Below are positions 32,704 through 44,320 of a stretch of 64,000 nt of DNA, piece after piece. The notes beneath the pieces were generated by a model. It searched no databases, was not told where the DNA came from, and saw only the letters and a list, made by a program, of their open reading frames with translations. This DNA is from Podocnemis expansa (taxonomy: Eukaryota; Chordata; Testudines; Podocnemididae). Every line of letters starts with the position of its first letter. The first letter of the stretch is position 1. Location: assembly GCA_007922195.1 (NCBI GenBank), contig ML681990.1:43593655-43657654 (forward strand), in the 5' to 3' direction. The position numbers and the translations under genes were made by a program.

Positions 32704-33044
32704 CAGTGTTCCCTCTAACAGCCACCGGCAGCTGAACAACTCCTGTTGCTCGCTGCGCAGGGCCCCCCACCCCCTGTGCGGGCCCGATCCTGGCACCCCT
32801 CCCCCCCCGCTCCCCTGCTTACCCTGCATAGCCCTGCCACAGCTCCTGGGCCAGAGAAGCACTAACGGAGCATGCTCAGATATTCTGGGCATGCTCCGTT
32901 AGAGCTTCTCTGGGCGGGAGTTTTCAAAACTCCCAACCGCAGAGGAGCTCTATGCAGGGACTCTGGCTGTCGGCCATGCACGGCTGGCATCCTTCCCTGC
33001 GCAGGGGGGGCTGTGGCGGGCCGCGCAGCTTAGAAGGAACATTG
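32704..33044. mobile_element. hAT-type MITE (341 bp)
   Basis: Inverted ends CAGTGTTCCCTCTAA and TTAGAAGGAACATTG, with TTCCCTGC duplicated exactly at 32696-32703 and 33045-33052. The interior is GC-rich and includes an inverted pair around 32856-32915 (GAGAAGCACTAACGGAGCAT against ATGCTCCGTTAGAGCTTCTC). Confidence 0.88.
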
Positions 33045-33052
33045 TTCCCTGC

Positions 33053-33480
33053 TTGTATCAGCTCCTATGTGAGGTTTCCAGGGTCGATCTTACTTCTAGG
33101 CTGGGGCTGAGGTAGCTCCTGGTCAGGAGCTTGCAGCAGATGTCCTTCCTCCTTGCTGATCAGGCCAGACTGAGCTGAGCAGGGCCATTACTGAGGCAGG
33201 GCCAATGGGGCTTTGTCCCAGGTGTGCTGGAGCAGCTCAATAGTGCCACTCTATTAAAGACATGTTTTGCAACACTGGCCCCAAGTGCCATTTATTGCAA
33301 GGGGTGCATTCCAATCGGAAGGCTCCCTGGGTCCTGAAATAGCATGTTATGGCTCTGGAACAGGAGTAGCTCCCTTTTATACTGGGGCAGCAGGGCCTAA
33401 GGGGCTGGGCTTTGTCCTCCCCTATGCTATATAGGGTCTGCCTCGTGGGGGGCATATTCACCCTGTCACACTCTTCTAAA
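33053..33480. repeat. Continuation of unclassified repeat
   Basis: GC-richer sequence with GCTCCTGGTCAGGAGC (a small palindrome) and a terminal CCTATGCTATATAGGGTCTG, GGGGGCATATTCACCCTGTC. It appears continuous with 32251-32695 once the MITE is removed. Confidence 0.35.
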
Positions 33481-34590
33481 AGTCCAGGTATTGTGCACTA
33501 AACATTCTTCTCGTCTTTCATCGCTAGAATTTATAACAGATTCTTCAGAGTGTTTAGAATCACTTCTGTCTTGTCCATCTAAAGAGCTCACTTCAGTGCT
33601 CAGGAAAAATCATATATAATTGCCTCAAGAAAATCACCCACATAAAACCTTTTCTGAAATCTGGATGCCCTTTCAGCCCCATCCTTCTAGCAGGAAAGTC
33701 ATTCAGCTGCTTTGTTTGTTACTTAATTGCAGATTAATACTCTCAACTGCACAGTTGCTCCTTCCTGGCCTTTCTTGTCAAAAATTGGATTTAACTACTT
33801 AATTTCAGAGACTTTCAGGAAATCTTTGTGGAATCAACCTGCTTACAAGGGCATTCCACATCTGCTGTTAACTGGCACAATAAATCTCTTCAGATGTAGA
33901 ATCAGTATGAAGCAGATGTTGGTGCAAAACAAATGGTTAAACACCAATAACTAGTTCACTTGGCACATCATCATTTCTTGCTTCAGAGGTACAGAATCTG
34001 GTTATAGTCTGGTTATAGCAGTGATATTTAACTTTCAACAATCATAGAATGAAGTGACCAAGAGGTTAGCCTTCCACATATTGAAATGGCAGAAAATAAT
34101 TTCTCCTCTATGAGAAATCCACATATGCAGAAAACTCCACAGTGTAACAAAGTTGCTTAGCTGTTCCAGTATGTGTCATGGAGAAAGCAATTTCCAATTA
34201 CAGATCGTGCACTACACTTGAAAGATAGATTTCTTTTTAAACTGGGAATCTACCAGTAACTTAGTGGCTACTAATGTATCTAGGATTATTTCTGTATTTT
34301 CTAGTGCAGTTGCTACTAAAAAGCAAGAGAGACACTACTAAGCACTATTTGGTATTCCCAGCAGTTTTGTTATATCTTGTTATGAATTTCATCCCAACAT
34401 TCTATGATTCTTGATATAATAGATATGTCCAATTACTATCCATGAAATGTCCTTCTCTCCCACATTTTTAGAAATCTACCTGTTGTTATTCCTTCCTGGG
34501 CCATAGGGAGAAAGAACAAGATTGCATGTACTGCCCTCAACTTGCTTGTAACACTTGCAGTTCTTCATTGAGACAATGACTAATCTAATC
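33481..34590. other. AP3B1 intron, non-coding
   Basis: Nothing recognised. Confidence 0.5.
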
Positions 34591-35145
34591 TCCATGCTTG
34601 AGGACTTCATTTGGTCATCTTCAAGGGTCAGGAAGGATTTCTCCTGTATGTACAGTTGACAATATGTATTCTGTTTTTTTCCTTCCTCTGGAGAAGGGAC
34701 ACCAGGCAGAATGAATCCAGTGCTTTGAGGTGGTAAAGAGAATTATCTTTCATGGATACTTGGCTTGTGTGTCTTGCTGATATGCTTAGTTTCAAACTAA
34801 ACATCAGATTTAGTGTTGGAAAGGAATTATCCTTAAGGTTAGATTGGCAAAGACCAAATTTTTGCCTGTCTCTGCAGCATAGAACATATCCACTGGGATG
34901 ATCCAGCCATTTTCCACCATCAGTTCCCTGGCATTGCAGGGACTCAAGCCTTAATGACACCTGGTCTTTTTTTGTTCTTTGCCTGTGGCTCATGCATGTG
35001 GACTCAAATGCTTTAGTGTAGTTAAAGTCATAGAGCTCAGTTATGGGGTTTTTGGGTAAAACGTGATGTCCTGTCAACATAAAGAAGGTCAGACTAGATG
35101 ATTTAATAATCCTTTTTGGCCTTAAGCTCTACATAATCTATGAAA
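34591..35145 (+). mobile_element. CR1-like LINE 3' fragment
   Basis: It contains GGGTCAGGAAGGATTTCTCC near its start and ends with AGGTCAGACTAGATGATTTA, TTTTTGGCCTTAAGCTCTAC and ATAATCTATGAAAC. These correspond to the classic CR1-type 3' end (GGTCAGACTAGATGATC, TGGCCTTA, ATCTATGAA). No reverse transcriptase remains in this piece. Confidence 0.65.
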
Positions 35146-35566
35146 CAAATATCCACACCCGAACTCAGGGAGGGAGGTTTATGGGGTTTTTTGTTGTTGT
35201 TTTAAACTGTGCTGTTGTGATATATTATTGGATATACTATACGTGACATTTTGTCTTCTCATATTACAAATTAAATTTCTGCTTATCCCATTTCCTCCAG
35301 GATAGCTTTGTGTACTCACATCCTTTTCATCTCTTATGTGATGATTCCCTTTGTTGGGAAAGTTGTCAACAAAACTGATATGTATACATTAGTTGTAATT
35401 TTTTAATTTTTATTAATCCAAAGCCATTATTTTTATATATTCGAGGCAGTTGTGTTGCATAGTCACAGGACAAGAGAAATTAGTCTTTCCATGCAAACTT
35501 CTATGTTGAATGTTGCGTATAATACTCTGAGCATGTTGTTGGTCTTAAAGGAAACTCGAAGACTTA

Positions 35567-35600
35567 AGTTCCACAGGGCTCCTTGTTTGTTTTGAAAATA
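35567..35600 (+). repeat. Fragment of the AAACAAACAAGGAGTC repeat
   Basis: TTCCACAGGGCTCCTTGTTT is a single arm of the repeat seen as foldbacks at 23879 and 41160. Confidence 0.6.
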
Positions 35601-37709
35601 TAAAGCATTCTTCTCTAGGGCTTTAGGAATACATATTTTTTGTCTCTATTATGACTGCAGGACATAGAATAAGTTAATTCTCTTCTTTGCACTTATGTAA
35701 TATCCTTTTAAATTGAAAGATTCTGCTTGTAAGCAAAATTAAATGTTGCAAGATCAAATTTATGCACCAGTTCTGGTGCACAGAGTTGTAAAGTGCTCCC
35801 TTTATGCCAGCAAAGACCTCTATACCTCAGGAGCAATTCACAATTCAAAGCTATAGTCTTCACTATGTTCTGTTGGAATTTCTGTCTGATTGAGGGGAGG
35901 TTCATTTTAATTCACAGCTAAGGAGCCCTTATAGCAAAGGTTGCTGAAGGGGTAACCTAATTTTAGCTTAACTCTTGACACCTGAGACCCCACTTTCCAG
36001 CCAGTTCATTTTATTTGCACTGTACAGCATAAAGGCTTCATGAGTGTACGTAATTATAAGTTTTCTGTCTGATATAAGGTTATAATTTTATTACTGTGTA
36101 TATCATGATAAAAAAGCTTGCATTTTTTAACCTGCAAAAGGTAAAAAATAGACACAATCCTCTTTACAAAGAGCACATAATACCATGAGAGGGTAAGCCT
36201 TTTGATAGAATGTCATTTAGCCTGATCAAAATGGGAAAGGGAAAGGAGGAAGAACCTACTGAAAAGGGAAAACACTGAACAATATACTTTAATTGTTAGA
36301 AATTGTATATGTAATTTTTTCAAATCCTTGATGACTTTCTCAAGGAAAATTCACTTGTCTGATTTTATTACTATGTATTTCACTTTTTACACCAATAAAA
36401 ATCATTCAGAAAAAATATATCCATCTATGGAAAATCATACAACTCTATTTTCATTATTGCTGTTGAAATTGTTAAACTGAATTTTTCTCATAAATTTTAC
36501 TGTGCATTGACATTTGTAGACATGGATATTGTTTGGTATACATTTTTATCTGATACTGTTAAAACTCTTGAGTTATTGTTACTATACAGCACAAAAATAA
36601 AGCTAAAATGTGGCAAAAAATAAAATCTGCAAAGGTCTTATGTTTTTCAATATAAAAATCCCTGTGACAGGTTTAGCGTTTTGAAAATAATAATCCCTTC
36701 ATTCATCAATTTTGCTTTGGAGCACTGAAAATGTGTTTATTTACCAGATGAAATTATTTTTAGCAGTTTTTCTTTTAATGGCTAGGAAATGTATAAGTGG
36801 TTTTCAGCCCTGTATAAAGTATTGTTCTATCTGCTCTGTTCAGTAAATCTTAAGTTTTTTGTAGCAGAATGTTCATGTTTCCTGTGTTTCCCTGTTGTAT
36901 TAAAATTAAACTGAATTATTAAAATTACTCAATTCTTGTTAATATTCTCACACATTGAATTAGGAAATCCTATTATGCTGTAAAAAGCTGCGATAATATA
37001 AGTTGCTCCCTTACATAAATAAATAAATGACTGATATTACTGGAGGCTTTAAGCTGCATGAAAAAAATGGAAGAAGTCTTTTATCCTGGTTTTTAGAGGG
37101 CATCAGCAGCTTGCTTTTATGAAAAAGTAACAGCTAAATGCACTGCAAATAATTTGCAGTAATCCAGTTCAGTGATTCATGTGTCTGCTTTAATGGGTCA
37201 TAATTCAGGGTAAAGTAACTGAGTGCAGTCAGAGTGCAGACACTGCTTATGCCAGGGACAGTATCTCTTCATAAAACACACCTCAGCAGAAGCAGTTTGC
37301 CAGCCCCCTAATACCCTCTGATGTTTTGATGTCCTGCATATTTTTCCGATTAAGTTTTGAGTGCCATGTTTTTAGTTGTATTTCCACATTCATTATCCTC
37401 ACGTAGACCCTTCAGCGGGTTTGCCATATATGATTATTTTTTTAATGATGCCTTTCTTTCCACTTCAGCAGTTTAATAATCTAGCACATGGCTGCTTCTC
37501 AGTACTCAGCATTCACCTCCCCAGTGCAGAAGAGGACATGTGGTTTGGCTTCAAAATTCCATTTGCAGCTTTAGAAATACCTATTCCCTATGGAACAACA
37601 TTTGTTTGACATAACCATTCATTTTTATTACCTCTTTAAATATGTTTATCCAGAGTTATCAATAATCATAAATAACTTGTATTCTTTTCTTGTCCTCTTT
37701 TTTTCACAG
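35601..37709. other. AP3B1 intron A-B, last part
   Basis: AT-rich, no exon seen. The block 36950-37290 is compositionally balanced, contains no repeat I know, and has an ATAAATAAATAAATGA run and a TTTGCAGT/ACTGCAAA inverted pair. It could be a conserved non-coding element. Confidence 0.45.
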
Positions 37710-37896
37710 ACAAAATTGCTTACCCAGTACATATTAAATCTCGGCAAGTATGATCAGAGCTACGACATCAGAGACCGTACAAGATTTATTAGGCAGCTTA
37801 TTGTTCCGAATGAGAAGAGTGGAGCTTTAAGCAAATATGCCAAAAAAATATTTCTGGCGCAGAAACCTGCCCCATTGCTTGAGTCTTCTTTTAAAG
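37710..37896 (+). CDS. AP3B1: AP3B1 exon B (trunk, continues after NSKQ)
   Basis: The exon reads [16 protein letters not shown] through [19 protein letters not shown] to [11 protein letters not shown]. It follows exon A directly in AP-3 beta proteins. The acceptor is TTTTTTTCACAG, and the donor is AAAG|GTATGA, leaving one base of the next codon (phase 0 in, phase 1 out; 187 bases). [20 protein letters not shown] and [10 protein letters not shown] match AP3B1 rather than AP3B2, which from memory differs at several of these positions. The intron before it is 10.4 kb. An open frame runs upstream from 37590 into the intron, but the splice acceptor and loss of similarity mark the true start at 37710. 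Confidence 0.95.
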
Positions 37897-38876
37897 GTAT
37901 GACTGCCAAAATCATCGGCAGAATGTTTATTGCCTAAAGCAATGTGGCAGCATATTCTATTTCTAATATGGCTAAAATTGTCTCTTAGCAAATACAAATA
38001 AGAACAGTTTGCACTTTTTTTTAATTATTTGCTTTTCAACAATGAAGATTTAAAGTCATAACATCTAGGTTTATATGTTGCCCATGTATGTCATATTTAC
38101 CTCATAATTGTGAACATTCTGGTTGATTTCTATTCATGTTTGGTTTGCATAACATATATTTCAAGTAAGAATCAACTTCTCTTCTATTTACAGAGTATCT
38201 TTAGCAACTCAACAAAGTTGTCCACTTTAACAGAAGGATGTTAGTGTAATTATTGCTTTTGTGTTTATCCATATGAAAACTAATAAAAATATAATCTATT
38301 AACATTTTCCAGAAGTGGCACTTCCCCTGATAATTGTTTTAGTGAAGTATTTTTTTCTAAATCCTAAACTACCATATAGTATTCTCTCCTATTGAAAAGT
38401 TGTCTTTCCAATTAAAAACGTAATCGTATTGTGCTGCTTCTTTGCAGTTTTAATTTGTATACGGTTATTTAATCTTGGATTTAAAGCTCTAAAGCAGCTT
38501 GATTTTGGGAGGATGGGGAGAACTTAAAATTCTGGATGTGTTTGTGCCAAGACATGTATATGGATTGTTTAACTGTGCTGTCATTCTTAATATTCACAGT
38601 AAAGTAATTTTTAGAGAAGCTACATTTCAGAGCAACACCTCTAAACACACTGACTGATTAGCTTTTTTATTGACAATTATGGGGGAGATTATTGTAATCT
38701 ATGGACTGAAATCAGTTTTTTGACCTATGAAGAGCTTCCTAGTTTATATTTATTCCATGACATTTGAGGTAATATAGTGCCAATTACCTTTAGCCCTGAT
38801 TAAGTCCATTCTTGGTGATATAGAGCTCATGTTGTTTATATATTTTTCTTTCCCTCCCCCCTTTTTTTTTTAATAG
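37897..38876. other. AP3B1 intron B-C
   Basis: 980 bases of AT-rich intron ending in a long pyrimidine tract (38847-38872). Nothing else recognised. Confidence 0.8.
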
Positions 38877-39007
38877 ATAGGGATTGTTTCCAGCTTGGCA
38901 CCTTATCTCATACTCTGAACACTAAAGCCGCTGGATATCTGGAGTTATCTAATTGGCCAGAGGTGGCGCCTGATCCATCAGTGAGAAATGTTGAAGTAAT
39001 TGAGTTG
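38877..39007 (+). CDS. AP3B1: AP3B1 exon C (end of trunk)
   Basis: The exon completes a split Asp codon (G|AT) and reads [24 protein letters not shown], then [18 protein letters not shown]. This is the conserved end of the beta-3 trunk before the hinge. The acceptor is a long T tract ending TTTAATAG, and the donor is TTG|GTAAGT. It has 131 bases, phase 1 in and phase 0 out. DPSVRNVEV is conserved in both AP3B1 and AP3B2, while VIEL at the end fits AP3B1. It lies 980 bases downstream of exon B, the shortest intron in the window. Confidence 0.94.
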
Positions 39008-41160
39008 GTAAGTTGACAATAAGAGTAACTTCTTTTAATATATTTGCAGATGTTTAAGATGAGTTGTTATATGAACAATTTTTTTAAAAATGGTTTTAAA
39101 ATATTCTTGTGATACGTGTAAGCTATAAATTGAATACACTCCGCTTATGTGGTATACATCTGAAACTGAAGATTTCCAGGGTTTAAATATTTATTCTATT
39201 GGTAATATTTAAATAATTATTCTACTGGTAATATTCCTTATTCTGGGAGAAAACCAATGAGGTGCTCTGTTCTGAGATGGAAAGTGTACTTTTTTCCTAC
39301 CATCTCCTTCATATTTTTTTTTTAAACTCACATGAGTTTTCTTCACCTTGATTTGCTGAGGTGTTTTTTTTCTTTTTTTCCAGTTGTGCAGCAGCATTTT
39401 GATTGCAGTTGATGCAAGAGTTTCAGTAAAGAAAATTTCTGTCCATTTTTCTAACTTTAATACATGATAGATGAATTAGTTTCATATGGTCTTTAATTCA
39501 ATCTCACCCTAACCAGAAGAAAGAGAGTACCATTATGAACAAATGCAAAGGGCACAAAACTAAACCATGAATATGTGTTTTGCATACTTTTCATAGCATA
39601 TCAGGGATGGGGAAAGAAACAATGGTATGCTATGTTTATTCAGAAATCTAAAATGTACAACTTAAAGTGTTCTTCATTTTTTGGTGGGATAGTCAATTTT
39701 CAAATTCAGTCTTCCACCTCATAATTCACACTGACTTCATGCTTAAATTGTGAACTCAGAAGGGGACTATGTTTGTATATCATGTAGCTTGTTCAGGCAC
39801 TAATGCCGAATGGAGTCTTGGACTTTACATTTATATATGACTTGTAGGACCTTTTTGCAAAAGCATTTGAGTTAGGCTCACAAGGTCTGTTCACTTAGGG
39901 GTCTTTTGCTCTTGAGTCATTCAGGAAGTTCGGAAAATTGCATATGTGTGTAAGTTACTATTATGACACTGAAAGGTGAGCTAGACAGCCTCCAAAACAG
40001 AAGAGCTTCCATAAAGGAATGTGATCTCTGTCCTGAGGAACTGCCAGACTAGGTTAAACACAATGTACTTAGCAGACAGTAAGACCACAAGGAGGGAATG
40101 AATGGAAATGGACAATGAGGCAGCCAATAAGATAAGTTACTCACAAGGTCTAGTGCATAGCATGTTGTAGTCGAGATGAAATTTTTTTAAGCAAATGGGT
40201 GTTCTGATTGCTTCAATTCCTGTAGAAATTGTAACAAAAAAGGGTCTTGAGGAGGCACTTAAATAAGGAAAGAGTGGGGGCATGCTCACCAGCACTGGAA
40301 GGGCATCCCATGTGTAGGGAATAGTCTGAAAGAAGCTGTGAAGACATCTTTACATCTGATATTGAAGATGGCATGGGTGTTTGTCTGCTGCAACCACAGG
40401 AAATTGATCATGTGAGAGAGATCCAGTTGCTTCTAATTGATAACCACTCAGAATTCTTAACACATGACAATCCATCTCCAAGTGTCATGTACATCCTTGG
40501 GACAGTTCCTTACTGACTCTAGCTTTCCTGTCTCTTTAATGCTGTATATGAGAGAGAACACGGTGGTTAAGCATCCTAGTCCAGTATTACATTTCTAGGT
40601 AATTCCAAATCTAGATTGGTCTTTGAGGAAGAAAATTACTCTAAGTGCCGTTGTTTGTATTGCACTTTGCCCAAGTCACTGTGATCTTTGTTCATACAGT
40701 GCATATACATTCAACCCAACTACCATAGCTTCCTCTTTGCTAAATTTTAATATGATTTCCAAATCACTGCTACCACTGCGTGACTGACTTCCACCTCTGT
40801 AGCTTAGCTGGCTACTGGAGGGTTTCTCCCACAATACAGTAATCCTCCACAAGTCCTGTGTTGCTCTATTCTCCTCCTTTCCCATGGGGAGCTTGGATGG
40901 GGAGGAAAGGATACGATCAGAATGCGTGTTCTGGTGACCCTGCCTGTAAAAATTGCCTGCTAGGGGACATTTCAGCTTAGAACAAAATAGAGGAGCCCTA
41001 AGGTTACTCCAAAAACCTGGGAGACCTGAAGTTGGTGTGTAGCCATCTTTTCCCAGCCTTTATTTCTGCAAGGCCTGTGCAAAACTGACCTCAGCTGGAC
41101 ACAGAGTTAAACTTTTTAGCCTATAAAATTAGCTATGATCCCTAATTCTTTCTGACAAGT
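39008..41160. other. AP3B1 intron C-D
   Basis: AT-rich. Between about 40010 and 40560 the sequence (TCTCTGTCCTGAGGAACTGC, then GGTTAAACACAATG) resembles an old amniote LINE (L3/CR1-like) and is otherwise without genes. Confidence 0.5.
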
Positions 41161-41282
41161 TCCAAAGGGGTAGCCATGTTAGTCTAGTTCAGAAAAATAA
41201 ACAAGGAGTCCTGTGGCATTTTAAAAACTAACAAATTCATTAGTCTTTAAAAGTGCCACAGGACTCCTTGTTTGTTTTGCTG
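41161..41282. repeat. Foldback of the AAACAAACAAGGAGTC repeat
   Basis: AATAAACAAGGAGTCCTGTG and, about 40 bases on, CACAGGACTCCTTGTTTGTT form a near-perfect hairpin with the loop AACTAACAAATTCATTAGTC. The left flank GGTAGCCATGTTAGTCTAGT is the usual start of this repeat. Confidence 0.8.
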
Positions 41283-41429
41283 ATTCTTTCTTTTTCTTTG
41301 GTACAGTCCTTCTCCATACCTTCATAGTGTGAGCACCTCATCCATATAGGTGTGCACAAAGCTTGTTTTAGTACTTCTAGTACTTGAATTTGTTTTACAC
41401 ATGCAGAAATATTTATAATTCACTTACAG

Positions 41430-41535
41430 GGAAAAGAACAGTTGGTAATGTTAGGCAAGTTGAAGAAAGAAAAATCTGCAGAGAAGTTTTACTCTGACTC
41501 AGAGGAGGAAGAATCAGCTAGCACTACTGACACCG
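41430..41535 (+). CDS. AP3B1: AP3B1 exon D (start of acidic hinge)
   Basis: The exon reads GKEQLVMLGKLKKEKSAEKF, then YSDSEEEESASTTDT. The mammalian protein has a similar Lys-rich run followed by KKFYSESEEEE at this point, so this is the entry to the acidic, serine-rich hinge between trunk and ear. The acceptor is CTTACAG and the donor is ACCG|GTATGT. It has 106 bases, phase 0 in and phase 1 out. The SDSEEEE run is a plausible casein-kinase-2 type phosphorylation target, which is inference from family knowledge. The first dozen residues diverge from the mammalian protein as I remember it, while the FYSxSEEEE anchor is clear. Confidence 0.9.
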
Positions 41536-42730
41536 GTATGTATGTGGCTACTGATTAGGATTCTCTTGAGTAGTGTACTGTACCATCAAAATATGGGAGC
41601 TATTAGAACTGAAGCAATTTAAAAAAATGTGTTTAAATGAAGAAATAGTGCTTATATGGAAAAATTTAACTTCACTGCAGTTGTGTGACAAGTACTAATT
41701 GTATGGCTAATGTTGTCTGTAAGTATGTAAATTAAATGAGTTTAATAGACTTTGCTTCTTAGTTATAATACATGGATGGCATTACTCTTGTACAACTTGA
41801 CTGATTTTGAAAGGTTCTGCAATTCACTGAAGTCAAATCTGCATGTTATCTTGGGATAAAAATATCTACAGAGATAACCAGAGTGGGTTGCAGATGTTTG
41901 TCTCTCAGGATTGGACACTGGGTGTTTTAATTGGTTCTTGCTGAAGGATCTGTTTTGACCACCTGTAATGGCATGTTGATAATACATGTAGACTACGGTC
42001 CAGTGATACTCAGACTGAGTGTGTGTAAAGTTTCATAGCAAAATGACTGACCAAGTAGTATTATTTATCAGCTACAATTGGTTAATAACTACAACTGGTT
42101 GTTAACATAGTTAAGTAAATCTTAGCATTACAAAGGAGGTTGAAACTCTGAAATGTTTATAGTTCTGAATGAAGCATTATTATGATTATACTTTCAAAAG
42201 TTTACAACTGACTCTTGACTTAATACAGCTTACCTTGTCAAATCTTTAACTCCCCCTCCCTTACCACTCTACCTCGTTACGTATTTCCAGTTCCAAATGA
42301 GGTGAGTGACTGACTGGTCAGTTTGTTACCACTGCAAAGGCATGCTTCTTAGTTAATGACTTAGATCAGTTAATAATTAAATCACACAATATTTTAATAT
42401 CATGTGCTGCAAAGAAGTGTAGGAGACAAGTTAAAGAGCCACTAGTGGCTCTTGAGGCCTGTCAAGGTTTCTTTGCACTTTAATGTATCTGGATGTTGTT
42501 AATATGCCAGTAGGTGTGTGTCTGTGTGTGTAAACTAAATATTTCACTTTCATATTTAAGTTTGAATATACTGCATAGTACTATAGTAAATGAAACAATG
42601 AATTCATGCTACTGTGGCTCTTTTTGGTCATATTATTGCCAGTTTGGCTCCTGGTCCACTGAGGTCTGAGTATCACAGCTGTAGTGTATTTTACCACATT
42701 TTCTATTAGCTAAGTTTTGATTACATTATA
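41536..42730. other. AP3B1 intron D-E, first part
   Basis: AT-rich intron with a GT-run near 42513-42530 and no exon that I accept. Confidence 0.6.
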
Positions 42731-42738
42731 TTCTTACT

Positions 42739-43263
42739 CAGGGGTTAAAGTAAGGCAGAACGCCCCAGAAAGCCACTCTGAGGCCCCTAAAAATAGAACA
42801 TGGAGCCAGAACACTGCATTCTGGGGCCCACCATTTAAAAATGGCAGGCCCCAGCATGCAGTGTCCTGGTTCCGTGTTCTATTTTTAGGGGCCCAACCAC
42901 TGGGCCCCTAAAAATAGCAGGCCCTGGAGCGGCGTTCTGCTGTGTTCCAGCAGATGGGCAGGGGCAGGGGCAAGGGGCATTGCTTGGGGGGGGGGTGTCT
43001 CAAGCTCAGCCCTAAACCCTTCCCTTCCCCTCCCCGCCCCGCCCCGCCCCAACCTGGGGCCTGCAGCCTCCTCTCCAGCCGCACTGCCACCTGGACCCAG
43101 GGCCAACTGCCCCCACCTCCCCAGCCGCGCAGCCGCTGGTAAGTGCTGGAGCAGCCCGGTTCACACTTGTGAGGGTATTGAGGGGGGTAGGAGCTGGGGT
43201 CCAGGGGGGACCCTTCCTGTGAGGGAGCATTCCAGGGCCCCCCAAGTTATATTTTTACACCTG
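42739..43263. mobile_element. hAT-type MITE with internal palindrome (525 bp)
   Basis: The ends are CAGGGGTTAAAGTAA and TTATATTTTTACACCTG, flanked by TTCTTACT (42731-42738) and TTCTTGCT (43264-43271), 7 of 8 matching. The left half holds an inverted repeat of about 110 bases (42782-42893) built on GGCCCCTAAAAATAGAACAT and its complement TGTTCTATTTTTAGGGGCC. The right half is GC-rich, with a CCCCGCCCCGCCCC run near 43030-43050. Confidence 0.78.
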
Positions 43264-43271
43264 TTCTTGCT

Positions 43272-44160
43272 ATAGAGCACAAAATTTATGTTTATGTAGA
43301 TAGTGGAGTAGTGGTAGGGGGGAAGAATGGCAGAAGGCTCATATCAGAGATCCTGTGTGAAGTAAGGAACCTTATGTCCAGGTACTTAAGTCTTTTAAGG
43401 GTACTCAGTGCCTCTCCACTACATCTGAATATAGTTCAGCTATATTGGGCAGTCCAGGATCTCAATGTTTAGTATTTGAAATCAGAAAACTTTGCAAGTG
43501 TATTTGCAAGGTTGAAATGCCTGGAAAAGAGGTGCTCTCACGTTTGGATTCAGAACTCCTCCTAAAAAAATGAGGATATGTAAGTAGAGGAGAATTATTT
43601 AGGGTGATTAAGGATTATGTGCACAAAGTAATGGACTGAAGCTAGAAAAGGCTATGTTCAAATTAGACATTAGAAATTACTTTGACCTATAAAATTAGTT
43701 AGAGAATGAATAAGTTGTTTAAATTGGAGGTAAACTTTATCACTATAGGTGTTCAAGAACAGATTAGATAAAATACTTATTCTATTAATATGGAGGGTAG
43801 TTCTCGTTAAAGTAGAGAATTGGAGTAGTGGATTCAGGAAGTCATTTCTTACTCTGTGTGTTTACATCTCTTTTTAAAGAACATTGCTACAACTAGTCAA
43901 TTTAAAGTGTTCTAATTTGGACAGGTACAGAATTGTGTATTGAAGAGGAACAGTCTTTTCAAATAGCAAAACTTAGAAGTGAGAGGTAAAATAATATAGA
44001 AAACAAAAAACTTCTGGACTGTGGTTGAATGTAAAATGAATCTGGAGAATAAAATGATCCATTTCTTTTTATACCTGTATATGCTTTTGGCTCTTCTATG
44101 TACTAAACTTATAAAACGGCAAATAGTAAAAATATAAGATGCAGTATTTTTGTATGTTAG
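43272..44160. other. AP3B1 intron D-E, last part
   Basis: AT-rich, unremarkable. Confidence 0.6.
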
Positions 44161-44320
44161 AGAGTGAATCTACTAGTGAAAGTGAAAAAGAGAAGAATGG
44201 GAAGGAAGAAAGCAGCAGCTTAGAGAATACTGAGAGTTCATCAAGTGAGGAACTGAGTGACAGTGAATCAGACAGCAAAGAAAGTACAGCAAAGAAAAAG
44301 TTCAAAACTACTGAGGAAAG
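44161..44320 (+). CDS. AP3B1: AP3B1 exon E (acidic Ser/Glu hinge)
   Basis: The exon completes GAG (G|AG) and encodes a low-complexity hinge rich in Ser, Glu, Asp and Lys, including SESTSESEKEKNGKEE, SSSLENTESSSSEE and SDSESDSKES. The hinge of AP-3 beta is known to be acidic, serine-rich and poorly conserved in sequence, so identification rests on composition, phase and position rather than residue identity. The acceptor is TTTGTATGTTAG with a weak pyrimidine tract, and the donor is AAAG|GTAAAT. It has 160 bases, phase 1 in and phase 2 out. The phase fits both neighbours exactly, which is good evidence against a chance open frame. Confidence 0.88.

Noticed and set aside
37376..37609. A 77-codon open frame just upstream of AP3B1 exon B, considered as an extra exon.
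   Set aside because: It has no suitable splice sites and no similarity to AP-3 beta. Exon A joins exon B directly in the known protein.
42291..42301. Possible 11-base microexon between a strong acceptor (pyrimidine tract, TTTCCAG) and a GTGAGT donor in intron D-E.
   Set aside because: An 11-base exon would shift the AP3B1 frame between exons D and E, whose phases already fit without it. The motif is likely to be chance.
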